Below, piece after piece: positions 34,776 through 44,255 of a stretch of 64,000 nt of DNA. Source of the DNA: an uncultured Lachnospiraceae bacterium (lineage in GTDB: Bacteria; Bacillota; Clostridia; Lachnospirales; Lachnospiraceae); the NCBI GenBank assembly GCA_900546325.1, contig URCR01000004.1, forward strand, positions 1 through 64,000, in the 5' to 3' direction. The position numbers and the translations under genes were made by a program. The number at the start of each line of letters is the position of its first letter. The first letter of the stretch is position 1. Below the pieces are notes generated by a model. It ran no database searches. It was not told the DNA's origin and saw only the letters and a program-made list of their open reading frames with translations.

Positions 34776-34811
34776 AGACCTTCTCCTCTGTTTCTGAATT
34801 ACAAAATCTCA

Positions 34812-34845
34812 GAAAAAATAAGGCGGAGAACCAACATCCTCCGCC
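34812..34845 (-). terminator. terminator after RNase J gene
   Basis: GGCGGAG pairs with CTCCGCC over a ten-base loop, followed by TTATTTTTT on the minus strand. Confidence 0.9.
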
Positions 34846-34856
34846 CTTCTTCCATT

Positions 34857-36524
34857 CTATACATCCATAATGATCGGAAGGATCATCGGACGTCTCTTTG
34901 TCCGCTTCCAGATAAAATCATTCATCGTGTCGCGGATCACTAACTTAATTCTGCTCCAGTCTGCGTTGCGATTATTTCGCAGGCAGTTTTCAAGCGCATC
35001 GGAAAGCACCTGTCTTGCCTCTTCCATCAGCCCTTCTGACTCCCGCACATAGACAAATCCTCTGGAAACAATGTCCGGTCCTGCAAGGAGCTGATTTGTT
35101 CCCTTCTCCAGTGTCAGGACAACGATCAGTATACCGTCTTCCGCCAGATGCTGACGATCTCGCAATACAATATTGCCAACATCTCCAACGCCAAGTCCAT
35201 CCACAAGGATCGCCCCGGTCTGCACTTTGTCCACAACCTTTGCACTCTGATTATCCAGCGCCAGCACCTCCCCGGATTTGAGGATGAATACATTTTCTTT
35301 CGGAATTCCAAGTGCTGTTGCAATTCCTGCATTTGCCTTTAAGTGGCGGTACTCTCCATGAACCGGAATCGCATATTTCGGTTTCACAAGAGAATAGATC
35401 AGTTTTAACTCTTCCTGACAAGCATGCCCGGATACGTGTGCATCCTGGAAAATCACATCTGCCCCCTTCTGGGAAAGCTCGTTGATCACTCTTGACACTG
35501 CCTTTTCATTTCCCGGGATCGGATTCGAGCTGAAGATAACCGTATCTCCCGGCTTAATGCTGACCTTCTTATGAATATCTGCTGCCATGCGGGATAATGC
35601 CGCCATAGACTCTCCCTGGCTTCCTGTCGTGATCAGAACGGTCTTCTCATCCGGGTAATTTTTCAGCTGATCGATCTCGATCAGTGTCTTATCCGGCACA
35701 TTCAGATAGCCAAGCTCTGACGCTGTGGAAATAATATTGACCATACTCCGTCCTTCCACAACAACTTTCCGGTCATACTTGTAGGCGGAATTGATGATCT
35801 GCTGTACGCGGTCTACATTCGATGCAAAGGTCGCGATGATGATTCTCGTATTTCTATGTTCTGCAAAAATCTGGTCAAACGTCTTTCCGACCGTCCGCTC
35901 TGACATCGTAAATCCCGGGCGCTCTGCATTCGTACTGTCTGACATCAGCGCAAGCACACCTTTCTTTCCGATCTCAGCAAATCTCTGAAGATCGATCGCA
36001 TCTCCGAATACCGGAGTGTAATCGACTTTGAAATCACCTGTATGCACGACGATTCCTGCCGGCGAATAGATCGCGAGCGCAGAAGCATCTGCGATACTGT
36101 GATTTGTCTTAATGAATTCAATCCGGAACTGTCCCAGATTGATCGACTGTCCGTGGCGCACAACCTTTCTTCTTGTACAGCGGAGCAGGTTGTGCTCCTT
36201 TAATTTATTTTCAATGATGCCCATCGTAAGTTTTGTCGCATAGATCGGCAGGTTCATCTCTTTTAATACATAAGATAATGCTCCGATGTGGTCCTCATGT
36301 CCGTGGGTAATGACAAATCCTTTCACTTTCTGGATATTGTCCTTCAGATAAGTGATATCCGGAATCACAAGGTCGATTCCCAGCATATCATCCTCCGGGA
36401 ATGCCAGCCCACAGTCTACTACAATAATACTGTCCTCATACTCAAAGGCAGTAATGTTCATTCCGATCTGCTCAAGTCCTCCGAGCGGAATGATCTTTAA
36501 TTTTGAATTGCTCTCTCTTTTCAA
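34857..36524 (-). CDS. rnj: ribonuclease J
   Basis: A 555-residue metallo-beta-lactamase fold nuclease with 5'-3' exonuclease and endonuclease activities in mRNA decay and rRNA maturation. The HGHEDHIGAL motif binds the two zinc ions, and VHTGDFKVDYTP, SDSTNAERPG and the beta-CASP signature VHGEYRHL are present. It is the last gene of ireB-ruvX-DUF1292-fur-rnj, followed by a strong terminator. Only one RNase J is visible here. Confidence 0.97.
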   Translation of the reverse strand: MKRESNSKLKIIPLGGLEQIGMNITAFEYEDSIIVVDCGLAFPEDDMLGIDLVIPDITYLKDNIQKVKGFVITHGHEDHIGALSYVLKEMNLPIYATKLTMGIIENKLKEHNLLRCTRRKVVRHGQSINLGQFRIEFIKTNHSIADASALAIYSPAGIVVHTGDFKVDYTPVFGDAIDLQRFAEIGKKGVLALMSDSTNAERPGFTMSERTVGKTFDQIFAEHRNTRIIIATFASNVDRVQQIINSAYKYDRKVVVEGRSMVNIISTASELGYLNVPDKTLIEIDQLKNYPDEKTVLITTGSQGESMAALSRMAADIHKKVSIKPGDTVIFSSNPIPGNEKAVSRVINELSQKGADVIFQDAHVSGHACQEELKLIYSLVKPKYAIPVHGEYRHLKANAGIATALGIPKENVFILKSGEVLALDNQSAKVVDKVQTGAILVDGLGVGDVGNIVLRDRQHLAEDGILIVVLTLEKGTNQLLAGPDIVSRGFVYVRESEGLMEEARQVLSDALENCLRNNRNADWSRIKLVIRDTMNDFIWKRTKRRPMILPIIMDV

Positions 36525-36547
36525 AAGCTACACCTCCATGTTTCATT

Positions 36548-37021
36548 CTACTTTCTTTTCTCTGCACTTTCGCTTTCTGCACATTCTTTACATTGTCCGT
36601 AGAATTTCAACTCGTGGTCCAGAACATGGAAATCCGTTTTCCTCTCAATATAACTTTCCAGTTCCTCTAAGAGATCATCTTCAAAAGACCATACCTTTCC
36701 ACAACTTTTACATATCAAATGATGATGGTGATGCTTCCCTTCTCCACCTTCTATCAAGTGCCCGATTTCATATCTGACGCACCCATCATCCAGATTAATC
36801 CGATCCACCAATTGCAATTCCAGTAACAACTGTACCGTCCGGTATACGGTCGCCAATCCGATCTCAGGATAGTCGACTTTCACCAGTTCATAAATGTCCT
36901 CCGCTGTCATATGCTCACCACGATGTTTTTCAAGCACCTCAAGTACAAGCAGTCTCTGGTTTGTCACTTTCAGTCCCTGCTCTTTTAAAATTTTCTTAAA
37001 CGATTCCTGGTTTAATGTCAT
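36548..37021 (-). CDS. Fur family metal-dependent repressor
   Basis: A 157-residue Fur family protein. The N-terminal winged helix (KVTNQRLLVLEVLEKHRGEH) and dimerisation domain follow the Fur plan, with the metal-binding KHHHHHLICKSCG and two CxxC zinc clusters (CKSC, CKEC). It could be Fur, PerR or Zur; the strong HHHHH segment does not decide. A Fur box at feoA (62841-62868) makes Fur plausible. The ATG at 37021 has GAGGTG upstream; two ATGs up to 37039 are alternatives. Confidence 0.9.
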   Translation of the reverse strand: MTLNQESFKKILKEQGLKVTNQRLLVLEVLEKHRGEHMTAEDIYELVKVDYPEIGLATVYRTVQLLLELQLVDRINLDDGCVRYEIGHLIEGGEGKHHHHHLICKSCGKVWSFEDDLLEELESYIERKTDFHVLDHELKFYGQCKECAESESAEKRK

Positions 37022-37063
37022 ATGCCACCTCATCTGCAAAGTTCTATACTCAAATGTATCAAA

Positions 37064-37324
37064 CTACATTTCAATATCAACGTCTTCTAATAATTCTTCA
37101 AATACTTTTGAAACTGCAAGAAGTTCTGTATCATCTTCCACAACTTCATATACACTTTCTTCCTCTTCTGCTTTACTTAAGTCTTTCAAGATCAGACATT
37201 CTGCGTCGTCTTCTTCAGAATCTGTGACAAGAATATATGTCACTCCGCCTAATTTTGTCTGTTCTAATACAAAAAATTCTGCCGCCTGATCTTCTCCTTC
37301 AAATGTAAATGTAATCTTTTCCAT
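37064..37324 (-). CDS. DUF1292 protein (YrzB family)
   Basis: An 86-residue, very acidic protein with the DUF1292 pattern (DSEEDDAECLILK, EESVYEVVEDDTELLAVSKV). It always neighbours IreB and RuvX genes in Firmicutes, as here. Its function is unknown. AGGAG precedes the ATG; it lies eight bases from the ruvX end. Confidence 0.92.
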   Translation of the reverse strand: MEKITFTFEGEDQAAEFFVLEQTKLGGVTYILVTDSEEDDAECLILKDLSKAEEEESVYEVVEDDTELLAVSKVFEELLEDVDIEM

Positions 37325-37332
37325 AAAAACTC

Positions 37333-37788
37333 CTACACTTCTTCCATGTTCTCTTCTGATTTCCGTCTGAGATAAACAGAATCCAGATATCCCTGCAAGA
37401 TAAAAACTGCCGCAATCTTATCCACATATTTTTTGCGGTCTTCTCTTCGTACGTTATTCTCAATCAATGTCCGTTCTGCCTCGACTGTTGTCAGGCGCTC
37501 ATCCCACATCGTAACCGCAAGTCCTGTTCTCCGCTCAAGCATCTCCTTGAATTCCAGCGACTTCTCTGCACGGTCACCGACTGTGTTGTTCATATTCTTC
37601 GGGAAACCAAGAACAATCTCCTCAACCTGGTACTCCTGCACGAGTGCCTCGATGCGCGCCAGCGTCTTTCTTAACTTGTTCTCTTCTTTCCTGCAGATTG
37701 TTTCAATTCCCTGGGCAGTAAGACCTAAAGGGTCACTGATTGCGACCCCCACCGTCTTAGACCCGTAATCCAGCCCCATAATCCTCAT
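37333..37788 (-). CDS. ruvX: Holliday junction resolvase-like RuvX (YqgF)
   Basis: A 151-residue RNase H-like nuclease. Motifs are RIMGLDYGSKTVGVAISDPL with the first catalytic Asp, VLGFPKNMN, the conserved WDERLTTVEA and the acidic tail Asp. YqgF is implicated in pre-16S rRNA 5' processing and in branched-DNA resolution. Six bases from ireB, same operon. Confidence 0.95.
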   Translation of the reverse strand: MRIMGLDYGSKTVGVAISDPLGLTAQGIETICRKEENKLRKTLARIEALVQEYQVEEIVLGFPKNMNNTVGDRAEKSLEFKEMLERRTGLAVTMWDERLTTVEAERTLIENNVRREDRKKYVDKIAAVFILQGYLDSVYLRRKSEENMEEV

Positions 37789-37794
37789 ACGATA

Positions 37795-38058
37795 CTATTC
37801 CCATCCGTGATGCTCGATATACGCTTTCAGCATCTCTTCTACAAGTTCATCCCGCTCCATCTTCATGATCAGACTTCTCGCACCATTGTGACTTGTGATA
37901 TAAGTCGGATCTCCTGACATAATATACCCTACGATCTGATTTACCGGGTTGTATCCTTTTTCCTTCAGTGCTCCGTACACGATCTCAAGAATGTCCTTTG
38001 CCTTGATCTGCGGTCCGGCCTCCACATGAAAGAACTGTGTATTGCTCAAATCTTTCAT
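37795..38058 (-). CDS. IreB family regulatory phosphoprotein
   Basis: An 87-residue protein of the IreB/YrzL family: QFFHVEAGPQIKAKDILEIV, GYNPVNQIVGYIMSGDPTYI and HNGARSLIMK. In Enterococcus IreB is phosphorylated by the Ser/Thr kinase IreK and acts in cephalosporin resistance and envelope stress. No PASTA kinase is in this window. The ATG at 38058 follows GGAGGAAG; a longer frame to 38115 would begin at the -35 box. Confidence 0.93.
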   Translation of the reverse strand: MKDLSNTQFFHVEAGPQIKAKDILEIVYGALKEKGYNPVNQIVGYIMSGDPTYITSHNGARSLIMKMERDELVEEMLKAYIEHHGWE

Positions 38059-38086
38059 CTTTTCTTCCTCCGTTTCATACATTTCT

Positions 38087-38115
38087 ATTTTAATATAAAT
38101 GTACCAAAAATACAA
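38087..38115 (-). promoter_or_regulatory. promoter of ireB operon
   Basis: TTGTAT (complement of 38110-38115), 17 bases, TAAAAT (complement of 38087-38092). Confidence 0.6.
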
Positions 38116-38170
38116 TGAATATTTTGTGAAGGATTTTTAAAATGATTCTCAAAATAATGTTTTTCGTTTT

Positions 38171-39487
38171 TTACAGTGTGCCGATCGTCCATGCATCTTT
38201 CCCGACAGTCACTCTCACAAGTCTGCCGGATAAGTTCTCATCGGATACGACCGCCAGACGGATATATTCCTTCGTATGTCCAACCCAGTATGTCTTTCCG
38301 TCTTTCTCCATCTGTTCCTCCACAAGGATCTCCGTTTCCTTGCCGGCGAACCGCTCCTCATATGCTTTCCGGTTCTGCTCATCCAGCGCAAGCAGAATGT
38401 TGCTCCTTCTTGTCTTCTCCTGCTCCGGCACCTGATCCGGCATTACCGCCGCCTTTGTTCCCTGCCGCTTTGAATATTTAAAAATATGCGTCTCATAGAA
38501 ATTTACTTTCTCGACGAACGCCCTTGACTCTTCAAATTCTTCTTCTGTCTCTCCCGGGAATCCGACGATCACATCCGTGGTCAGTGCCGGATTTTCAAAA
38601 TGCTTTCGGATCAGTGTGCATTTTTCAAAATATTCCTCCGCAGAATATCTCCGGTTCATCCTCTTTAATGTCGCCTCGCAGCCACTCTGCAATGACAGAT
38701 GGAAGTGCGGACAGATTTTTGGAAGTGCGGACAGCGCTGCTGCAAATTCTTCTGTGATAATGCGCGGTTCCAGCGATCCCAGACGGATTCTCTCGATTCC
38801 TTCAATCGCATGAACTGCCTGGATCAGCGAAAGCAGCGTCTCTTTCTCTTCAAAATCCACCCCGTAAGAACTCAGATGAATTCCCGTCAGCACAACTTCC
38901 TTGTAGCCGTTTCCGGCAAGTGTGCTCACTTCCTCCACAACCTCTTCTTTTCTTCTGCTTCTGACACGACCTCTCGCATAAGGAATGATACAGTATGTAC
39001 AGAACTGGTTACAGCCGTCCTGTACTTTAATATATGCCCGTGTGTGTTCTGCTGTCTTTGTCAGGTGGAGTTCTTCGTATTCTTTCGTGTGATTGATATC
39101 AATGACTTCCTGCTGCACAAACATCCCGTCTGCTTCTTTTCGTTTCTGCTCATATTCCTCAAGAATCTCGATCAGATTCTGTTTCTTATTGTTTCCGATA
39201 ACAATATCGATACACTCATCGACCTTGCCGCTGTTTTCCTGCGCCTGCACATAACATCCCGCCGCCACAACGATCGCATCCGGATTCATCTTCTTTGCCC
39301 GGTGGATCATCTGTCTCGACTTTCTGTCAGCCATATTTGTCACAGTACATGTATTGATAATATAGATATCCGCTCCTTCCTGAAACGGAACGATCTCATA
39401 GCCATTCTGCTCTAACAGTTCCTGCATCGCCTCTGTCTCGTATGCATTGACTTTACATCCAAGATTATGTAATGCTGCTTTTTTCAT
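38171..39487 (-). CDS. mtaB: tRNA t6A37 methylthiotransferase MtaB
   Basis: A 438-residue radical-SAM methylthiotransferase. The N-terminal UPF0004 domain has its three Cys residues (GCKVNAYE, NTCTV, AAGCYVQ), the radical SAM cluster is CNQFCTYCIIPYARG, and a TRAM domain ends the protein. MtaB converts t6A to ms2t6A at position 37 of tRNAs reading ANN codons. Confidence 0.95.
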   Translation of the reverse strand: MKKAALHNLGCKVNAYETEAMQELLEQNGYEIVPFQEGADIYIINTCTVTNMADRKSRQMIHRAKKMNPDAIVVAAGCYVQAQENSGKVDECIDIVIGNNKKQNLIEILEEYEQKRKEADGMFVQQEVIDINHTKEYEELHLTKTAEHTRAYIKVQDGCNQFCTYCIIPYARGRVRSRRKEEVVEEVSTLAGNGYKEVVLTGIHLSSYGVDFEEKETLLSLIQAVHAIEGIERIRLGSLEPRIITEEFAAALSALPKICPHFHLSLQSGCEATLKRMNRRYSAEEYFEKCTLIRKHFENPALTTDVIVGFPGETEEEFEESRAFVEKVNFYETHIFKYSKRQGTKAAVMPDQVPEQEKTRRSNILLALDEQNRKAYEERFAGKETEILVEEQMEKDGKTYWVGHTKEYIRLAVVSDENLSGRLVRVTVGKDAWTIGTL

Positions 39488-39570
39488 CTTTTTTCCCTTT
39501 CTTTTTCTGCTTCTATGTAATTCTTATCCAAAATCACGAAAATTTTTCCATTTCTTTGGCACTTTGTTTC

Positions 39571-39599
39571 TTGACTTTTATACCCCCAAACTTTAAGAT
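39571..39599 (+). promoter_or_regulatory. promoter of the HPr-like gene
   Basis: TTGACT (39571-39576), 17 bases, TAAGAT (39594-39599). Confidence 0.65.
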
Positions 39600-39632
39600 A
39601 AGGGTAGAACAAAATTCAAGGAGGATTATTCA

Positions 39633-39863
39633 ATGAAAACAGTACAAATTTCATTAAATTCAATCGACAAAGTAAAATCTTTCGTAAACGAAATCACAAA
39701 ATTTGATCATGATTTCGACTTAGTATCCGGAAGATATGTGATTGACGCGAAATCTATCATGGGTATTTTCAGTTTAGACTTATCAAAACCGATCGACTTA
39801 AACATCCACGCTGAAAAAGACCTTGATACTATTTTAGAAGCACTTGCTCCATACTTAGTATAA
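39633..39863 (+). CDS. HPr family protein lacking the active-site histidine (Crh-like)
   Basis: A 76-residue protein with the HPr fold. The regulatory site is intact: AKSIMGIFSL contains the serine corresponding to Ser46. The catalytic region does not have the HARP motif: the stretch corresponding to GIHARP reads SIDKVK, so His15 is absent and PTS phosphotransfer is impossible. B. subtilis Crh also lacks His15 and acts only in catabolite repression with CcpA. The gene has its own promoter, AGGAGG and terminator. Whether it partners with CcpA here is inference. Confidence 0.85.
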   Translation: MKTVQISLNSIDKVKSFVNEITKFDHDFDLVSGRYVIDAKSIMGIFSLDLSKPIDLNIHAEKDLDTILEALAPYLV

Positions 39864-39933
39864 GTTTTCAGCAGTCACATACGACTTTGATAAAGAAGTA
39901 TACAGAGCTTCCGTGGAAGATCTGTAAGAAAAT

Positions 39934-39980
39934 ATAGATATGTTCCGGCCGGCTCCGGTCAGGAACATATCTATTTTTTT
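39934..39980. terminator. terminator after the HPr-like gene
   Basis: ATAGATATGTTCC pairs with GGAACATATCTAT over a 15-base loop, with seven T on the plus strand; it also faces the 3' end of thiI. Confidence 0.9.
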
Positions 39981-39981
39981 A

Positions 39982-41163
39982 CTATTTTACAACAATTGTC
40001 TCCACTGTATTGACTGCTGTCGCAAACAATTCGTCAATCTTTTCTGCAAGATTTTCTTCTGATCTGCGGATCACATTGATATTCGGCTTTGTCACCGGAT
40101 GTTTTGCAACGAAGATCGTGCAGCAGTCCTCAAACGGAAGGATCGACGTCTCATAAGTATCGATCTTCTCCGCGATCTCCACGATCTCCTGCTTATCAAA
40201 TCCGATTACCGGACGATATACCGGCAGTGTACATACATCGTTTGTCGCCGCAAGACTCTGCATCGTCTGGCTCGCCACCTGTCCGATACTCTCCCCGGTG
40301 ATCAGTCCGAGACATCCGCTCTCCTTTGCAAAATGTTCCGCAATCTTCATCATATAACGGCGCATAATGATCGTCAGCTCATCATGCGGACACTTATCAT
40401 AAATATACAACTGGATATCTGTAAAGTTGACAATGTGAAGCTTAATCGGCCCTGAATATTTTGCCACTAATTTTGCAAGATCGATCACTTTCTGTTTTGC
40501 ACGCTCGCTTGTATACGGCGGTGCATGAAAATAGGTTGCTTCCAGTCCGACACCTCTCTTGGAAATCATATAACCTGCCACCGGGCTGTCGATCCCGCCG
40601 GAGAGCAGAAGCATCGCCTTTCCGTTTGTTCCAACCGGCATTCCGCCCGGTCCCGGAATGATTTCTGAGTAAATGTAGATCTGCTCACGGATTTCAATAT
40701 TAAGCTTGATCTCCGGCTTGTGCACATCCACTCTGATCTCTGGAAACGCCTCTAAAATAGCTTCTCCAAGGTCGCAGTTGATCTCCATCGAATTCTTCGG
40801 ATAGCTTTTCTTTCCTCTTCTTGCCTCCACTTTAAATGTTGTATTTTTATCCGGATACATCTGATCCATATAGTCTACAACATCTTTCTTTAACTGTTCA
40901 AATCCCTGGTCTTCCACATGGACAACCGGACAGATTCCCACGATTCCGAAAACTCTCTTTAAGCTTGCGACAGTCTCCTCGTAATCATACTCTCCTTCAC
41001 ATTCTACATAAATTCTCCCCTGGGATTTATGGATATCAAAAGTCCCGTCCACATCTCTCAGCGCATAGCGCATCTGACGGATCAGGGCATCCTCAAAAAG
41101 ATACCGGTTTTTCCCTTTGATCCCGATTTCTCCGTATTTTATCAAAAATGCATGAAATACCAT
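39982..41163 (-). CDS. thiI: tRNA 4-thiouridine synthetase ThiI
   Basis: A 393-residue ThiI of the short, rhodanese-less type. It has an N-terminal ferredoxin-like and THUMP domain (to about 165) and the PP-loop ATPase motif SGGIDSPVAGYM that adenylates U8 of tRNA. Because the rhodanese domain is missing, sulfur must come directly from a dedicated cysteine desulfurase, and one is encoded immediately upstream (30 bases). It forms the end of prmA-rsmE-nifS-thiI. Confidence 0.96.
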   Translation of the reverse strand: MVFHAFLIKYGEIGIKGKNRYLFEDALIRQMRYALRDVDGTFDIHKSQGRIYVECEGEYDYEETVASLKRVFGIVGICPVVHVEDQGFEQLKKDVVDYMDQMYPDKNTTFKVEARRGKKSYPKNSMEINCDLGEAILEAFPEIRVDVHKPEIKLNIEIREQIYIYSEIIPGPGGMPVGTNGKAMLLLSGGIDSPVAGYMISKRGVGLEATYFHAPPYTSERAKQKVIDLAKLVAKYSGPIKLHIVNFTDIQLYIYDKCPHDELTIIMRRYMMKIAEHFAKESGCLGLITGESIGQVASQTMQSLAATNDVCTLPVYRPVIGFDKQEIVEIAEKIDTYETSILPFEDCCTIFVAKHPVTKPNINVIRRSEENLAEKIDELFATAVNTVETIVVK

Positions 41164-41192
41164 TTTTCTTATCCTTTCTTTTGCATGTTATA

Positions 41193-42347
41193 TCAATGTC
41201 TTGTGTATCTTCTCAGCATCGGTACACAATTATATAATGTTTCCAGTGTGTAGTCAATTTCCTCTTCGGTCGTAAATTCGGAAAGGCTGAACCTCAGTGT
41301 CGCATCGAGATATTCTTTCTTCACGCCGATTCCTTTCAGCACACCGCTGATCGCCGGATGGTTCGATGCACAGGCAGAGCCGGATGACACATAAATTCCT
41401 TTGTCCTCCAACGTATGGAGCAGCACTTCACTTCGGATTCCCGCCACGCCGACACTGATAATATGGGGCGCACTCGTCTCATCTGTCACACCGTGGATCA
41501 CGACGTCATCGATCTTCTGAATTCCTTCGATAAACCGGTTCTTTAACGCGCGCATCTTTGCTGTCTTTTCATCCAGATCCGTATAAATCTCTTTGACCGC
41601 TCTTCCAAGTCCTGCGATTCCCGGAACATTCTCCGTACCGGAGCGGATATTTTTCTGCTGTTCTCCCCCGAAAATGATCGGATGGATCTTCACTTTCTCG
41701 TTGATATAAAGTGCCCCGATCCCTTTCGGTCCATGAATTTTATGTCCGCTGACAGACATCATATCAATACCGATCCGCTTTGGATAGATCCGATATTTTC
41801 CGAATCCCTGGACTGCATCCACATGAAATAAAATTTTGTCATTGTATCCCTTGATGATGCGCGCTGCTTCCTCGATCGGCTGAACTGCTCCCATCTCATT
41901 ATTCACATACATGATCGACACAAGGATCGTCTCCTCGCAGAGTGCTTCCTGCAGTGCACAAAGCTTTACTTTTCCTTCTCCATCCACCGGAAGATAGGTC
42001 ACACGAAATCCCTCTTCCTCAAGATAGTGCATCGTATTTAAAATTGCCGGATGCTCAATGGATGAAGTGATCAGATGTTTCCCGGCCCGATGGTTTGCCC
42101 TTGCAGCACCGATCAGTGCAAGATTATCACTCTCAGTCCCTCCGGAAGTAAAAAAGATTTCTTTTTCCTGTACCTTCATCGTCTTTGCAAGGATTTCCTT
42201 CGCTTCCTTGATATATTGCTCTGCCTCGACTCCTTTTCTGTGCATGGAAGAAGGATTCCCGTAATCTTCGCACATTACTTTGCCGACAATGTCCCGCACA
42301 CATTCATAACATTTTGTCGTCGCTGAATTGTCCAGATATATTTCCAT
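41193..42347 (-). CDS. cysteine desulfurase (NifS/NifZ type)
   Basis: A 384-residue PLP enzyme that removes sulfur from cysteine to form a persulfide. The PLP lysine lies in SGHKIHGPKG, the substrate-binding EHPAIL and HVDAVQ segments are present, and the loop SSGSACAS has the active Cys. By position next to thiI it most likely supplies sulfur for 4-thiouridine, as NifZ does in B. subtilis, rather than for iron-sulfur clusters. Confidence 0.94.
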   Translation of the reverse strand: MEIYLDNSATTKCYECVRDIVGKVMCEDYGNPSSMHRKGVEAEQYIKEAKEILAKTMKVQEKEIFFTSGGTESDNLALIGAARANHRAGKHLITSSIEHPAILNTMHYLEEEGFRVTYLPVDGEGKVKLCALQEALCEETILVSIMYVNNEMGAVQPIEEAARIIKGYNDKILFHVDAVQGFGKYRIYPKRIGIDMMSVSGHKIHGPKGIGALYINEKVKIHPIIFGGEQQKNIRSGTENVPGIAGLGRAVKEIYTDLDEKTAKMRALKNRFIEGIQKIDDVVIHGVTDETSAPHIISVGVAGIRSEVLLHTLEDKGIYVSSGSACASNHPAISGVLKGIGVKKEYLDATLRFSLSEFTTEEEIDYTLETLYNCVPMLRRYTRH

Positions 42348-42382
42348 AGTTCTCTCCTGTTTTCTTTTACTATCAGATTATG

Positions 42383-43123
42383 TCAGTCTTGTTCCAGATG
42401 ATACATCAGCACGGACAGCATCGTCATCCCCGCTGTCTCTGTGCGAAGGATCCGCCTGCCAAGTGTGACCGGATATGCTCCTGCAGCCACAGCAAGTTCC
42501 ACCTCTTCTCGCTCAAATCCGCCCTCCGGCCCGATAAAGATTCCGACCGACTGTCCCGGCTGTATCTTTCTGATCCGCTCCTTTGTCGCCTGCATTCCCT
42601 CCGCCAATTCGTACGGGATCAGAAGAACGTCAAGACTTGCCGCATAGGAAAGTGCTTCCCGAAAGCTCATCACCTGTTTTACTTCCGGGATCACGTTTCT
42701 CCCTGCCTGCTTTGCAGCGCTCTCTGAGATTCCATTCCACCGTTCTCTCTTCTTCGCCGCTTTTTTCTCATCCAGCTTTACAACTGCCCGTTTTGTCGCA
42801 ACCGGGATCACTTCCCACACACCAAGTTCCACCGCTTTCTGGACGATCAGTTCCATCTTATCGCTCTTTGGAAGTCCCTGAAACAGATACAATTTTGACG
42901 GAAGTTCATTTTCCGCTTCTCGTTCTTCCAGGATGCGGACTGTCACCTTGTCTGCCTCCAGTGACTCGATCTCACAGAGATACTTCTTATTGTTACCATC
43001 ACTGATTTCCAGCTGTTCTCCTGTTTTCATGCGAAGTACATTCTTCATATGGTTGACATCTGACCCTGTAATTTCAATGTAGCCATCCCTCACCTGATCC
43101 GGCACTACAAAAAAATGCTGCAT
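42383..43123 (-). CDS. rsmE: 16S rRNA m3U1498 methyltransferase RsmE
   Basis: A 246-residue SPOUT-fold methyltransferase with an N-terminal PUA-like barrel and the trefoil-knot motif GIFIGPEGGFEREEVELA; TLGRRILRTETA is the usual C-terminal knot segment. It methylates U1498 in the 30S decoding region. Second gene of the prmA-led operon. Confidence 0.96.
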   Translation of the reverse strand: MQHFFVVPDQVRDGYIEITGSDVNHMKNVLRMKTGEQLEISDGNNKKYLCEIESLEADKVTVRILEEREAENELPSKLYLFQGLPKSDKMELIVQKAVELGVWEVIPVATKRAVVKLDEKKAAKKRERWNGISESAAKQAGRNVIPEVKQVMSFREALSYAASLDVLLIPYELAEGMQATKERIRKIQPGQSVGIFIGPEGGFEREEVELAVAAGAYPVTLGRRILRTETAGMTMLSVLMYHLEQD

Positions 43124-43141
43124 GTTCTTCTATCCTCTTTC

Positions 43142-44098
43142 TTAGAAATTTTTTCTTGCGGTAACAGATACCCATTCCCCTTGATAGGTAACTTCCAGCA
43201 CTTCCAGCCCTGCTGCCTTCACTGCCTCCACAACAGTTTCTTCCTTGTCATCGATAATTCCGCTTGTGATGTAGACACCGCCTTTTTTCAACTGATTTAA
43301 AATCACCGGTGTCAGTGGTACAAGAACATCCGCAAGAATATTTGCCACAACAATATCATACTTATCATAGCCGACTTTATCCTGCACTTCCCTGTCGTCG
43401 ATAATATTGCCGATCATGACTTCATACTGGTCTCTTGTGATTCCGTTGACTTCCATATTTTCATAAGTGGCGTCGATGGCGCATGGATCAAGATCTGTTC
43501 CCACAGAGTATGCAGCGCCAAATTTCAATGCAAGCATCCCAAGGATCCCGCTTCCGCATCCCACATCGAGAATTCTTGTCTCCTTTGTCACATGTTTCTT
43601 CAGCTGGCGGATGCAAAGCTGTGTCGTCTCGTGCATCCCTGTCCCAAATGCAGTTCCCGGATCGATATGGATGATCATCTTGTCCTCATCTTCCGGTTTT
43701 ACTTCCTCCCAGGACGGAATAATTAAAATGTCATCAACATAGAACTGATGAAAATACTGCTTCCAGTTATTTACCCAGTCCAGATCCTCTGTCTGAGACT
43801 CTTCGATCGTTCCTTCCCCTACATTTGCATAGGCACGCATCGCTTCAAACTCATTCCTGACCTTTGCGAGCATCTCGTCTTTGTCCACATCTTCCTCAAG
43901 GTAGAAACTCAGGTAGGCAATCCCGTCATCACTCTCGATCTGCGGCAGGATGTCCACAAACATCTGCTCCTTATCTGCCTGTGTAAGCGGCACTTTATCC
44001 TCGATCTCTACGCCTTCAATCCCAAGATCCATCAGCATACTGCTGACAAGATCTTCCGCCTCTGTTGTTGTCTTGATTCTGAATTTGTTCCATTTCAT
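43142..44098 (-). CDS. prmA: ribosomal protein L11 methyltransferase
   Basis: A 318-residue methyltransferase acting on ribosomal protein L11. The SAM motif is ILDVGCGSGILGMLALKFG, preceded by PGTAFGTGMHETT and followed by VVANILADVL. The start is the ATG at 44098 with GAGGTGAAT upstream; a more distant ATG at 44140 lacks a binding site. First gene of prmA-rsmE-nifS-thiI. Confidence 0.95.
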   Translation of the reverse strand: MKWNKFRIKTTTEAEDLVSSMLMDLGIEGVEIEDKVPLTQADKEQMFVDILPQIESDDGIAYLSFYLEEDVDKDEMLAKVRNEFEAMRAYANVGEGTIEESQTEDLDWVNNWKQYFHQFYVDDILIIPSWEEVKPEDEDKMIIHIDPGTAFGTGMHETTQLCIRQLKKHVTKETRILDVGCGSGILGMLALKFGAAYSVGTDLDPCAIDATYENMEVNGITRDQYEVMIGNIIDDREVQDKVGYDKYDIVVANILADVLVPLTPVILNQLKKGGVYITSGIIDDKEETVVEAVKAAGLEVLEVTYQGEWVSVTARKNF

Positions 44099-44255
44099 AT
44101 CATTCACCTCTTCTAAAATCTCAATCTGCCTTACAAGCATCTTCCCTGCCGACAGATTTCTTTCTCATCCGTTCCGACTACTTCGATCCAAAGCTTCCAT
44201 TCAAATCTTCTGTCCGGACTTCTATGTAAAAAATGTTCTTCGTCATCGACTGTTC

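Noticed and set aside
39859..39929. Open stretch behind the HPr-like gene that reads like a protein tail (TYDFDKEVYRASVEDL)
   Set aside because: Different frame from the gene, stop codon just upstream, no start; perhaps a remnant, but not supportable.
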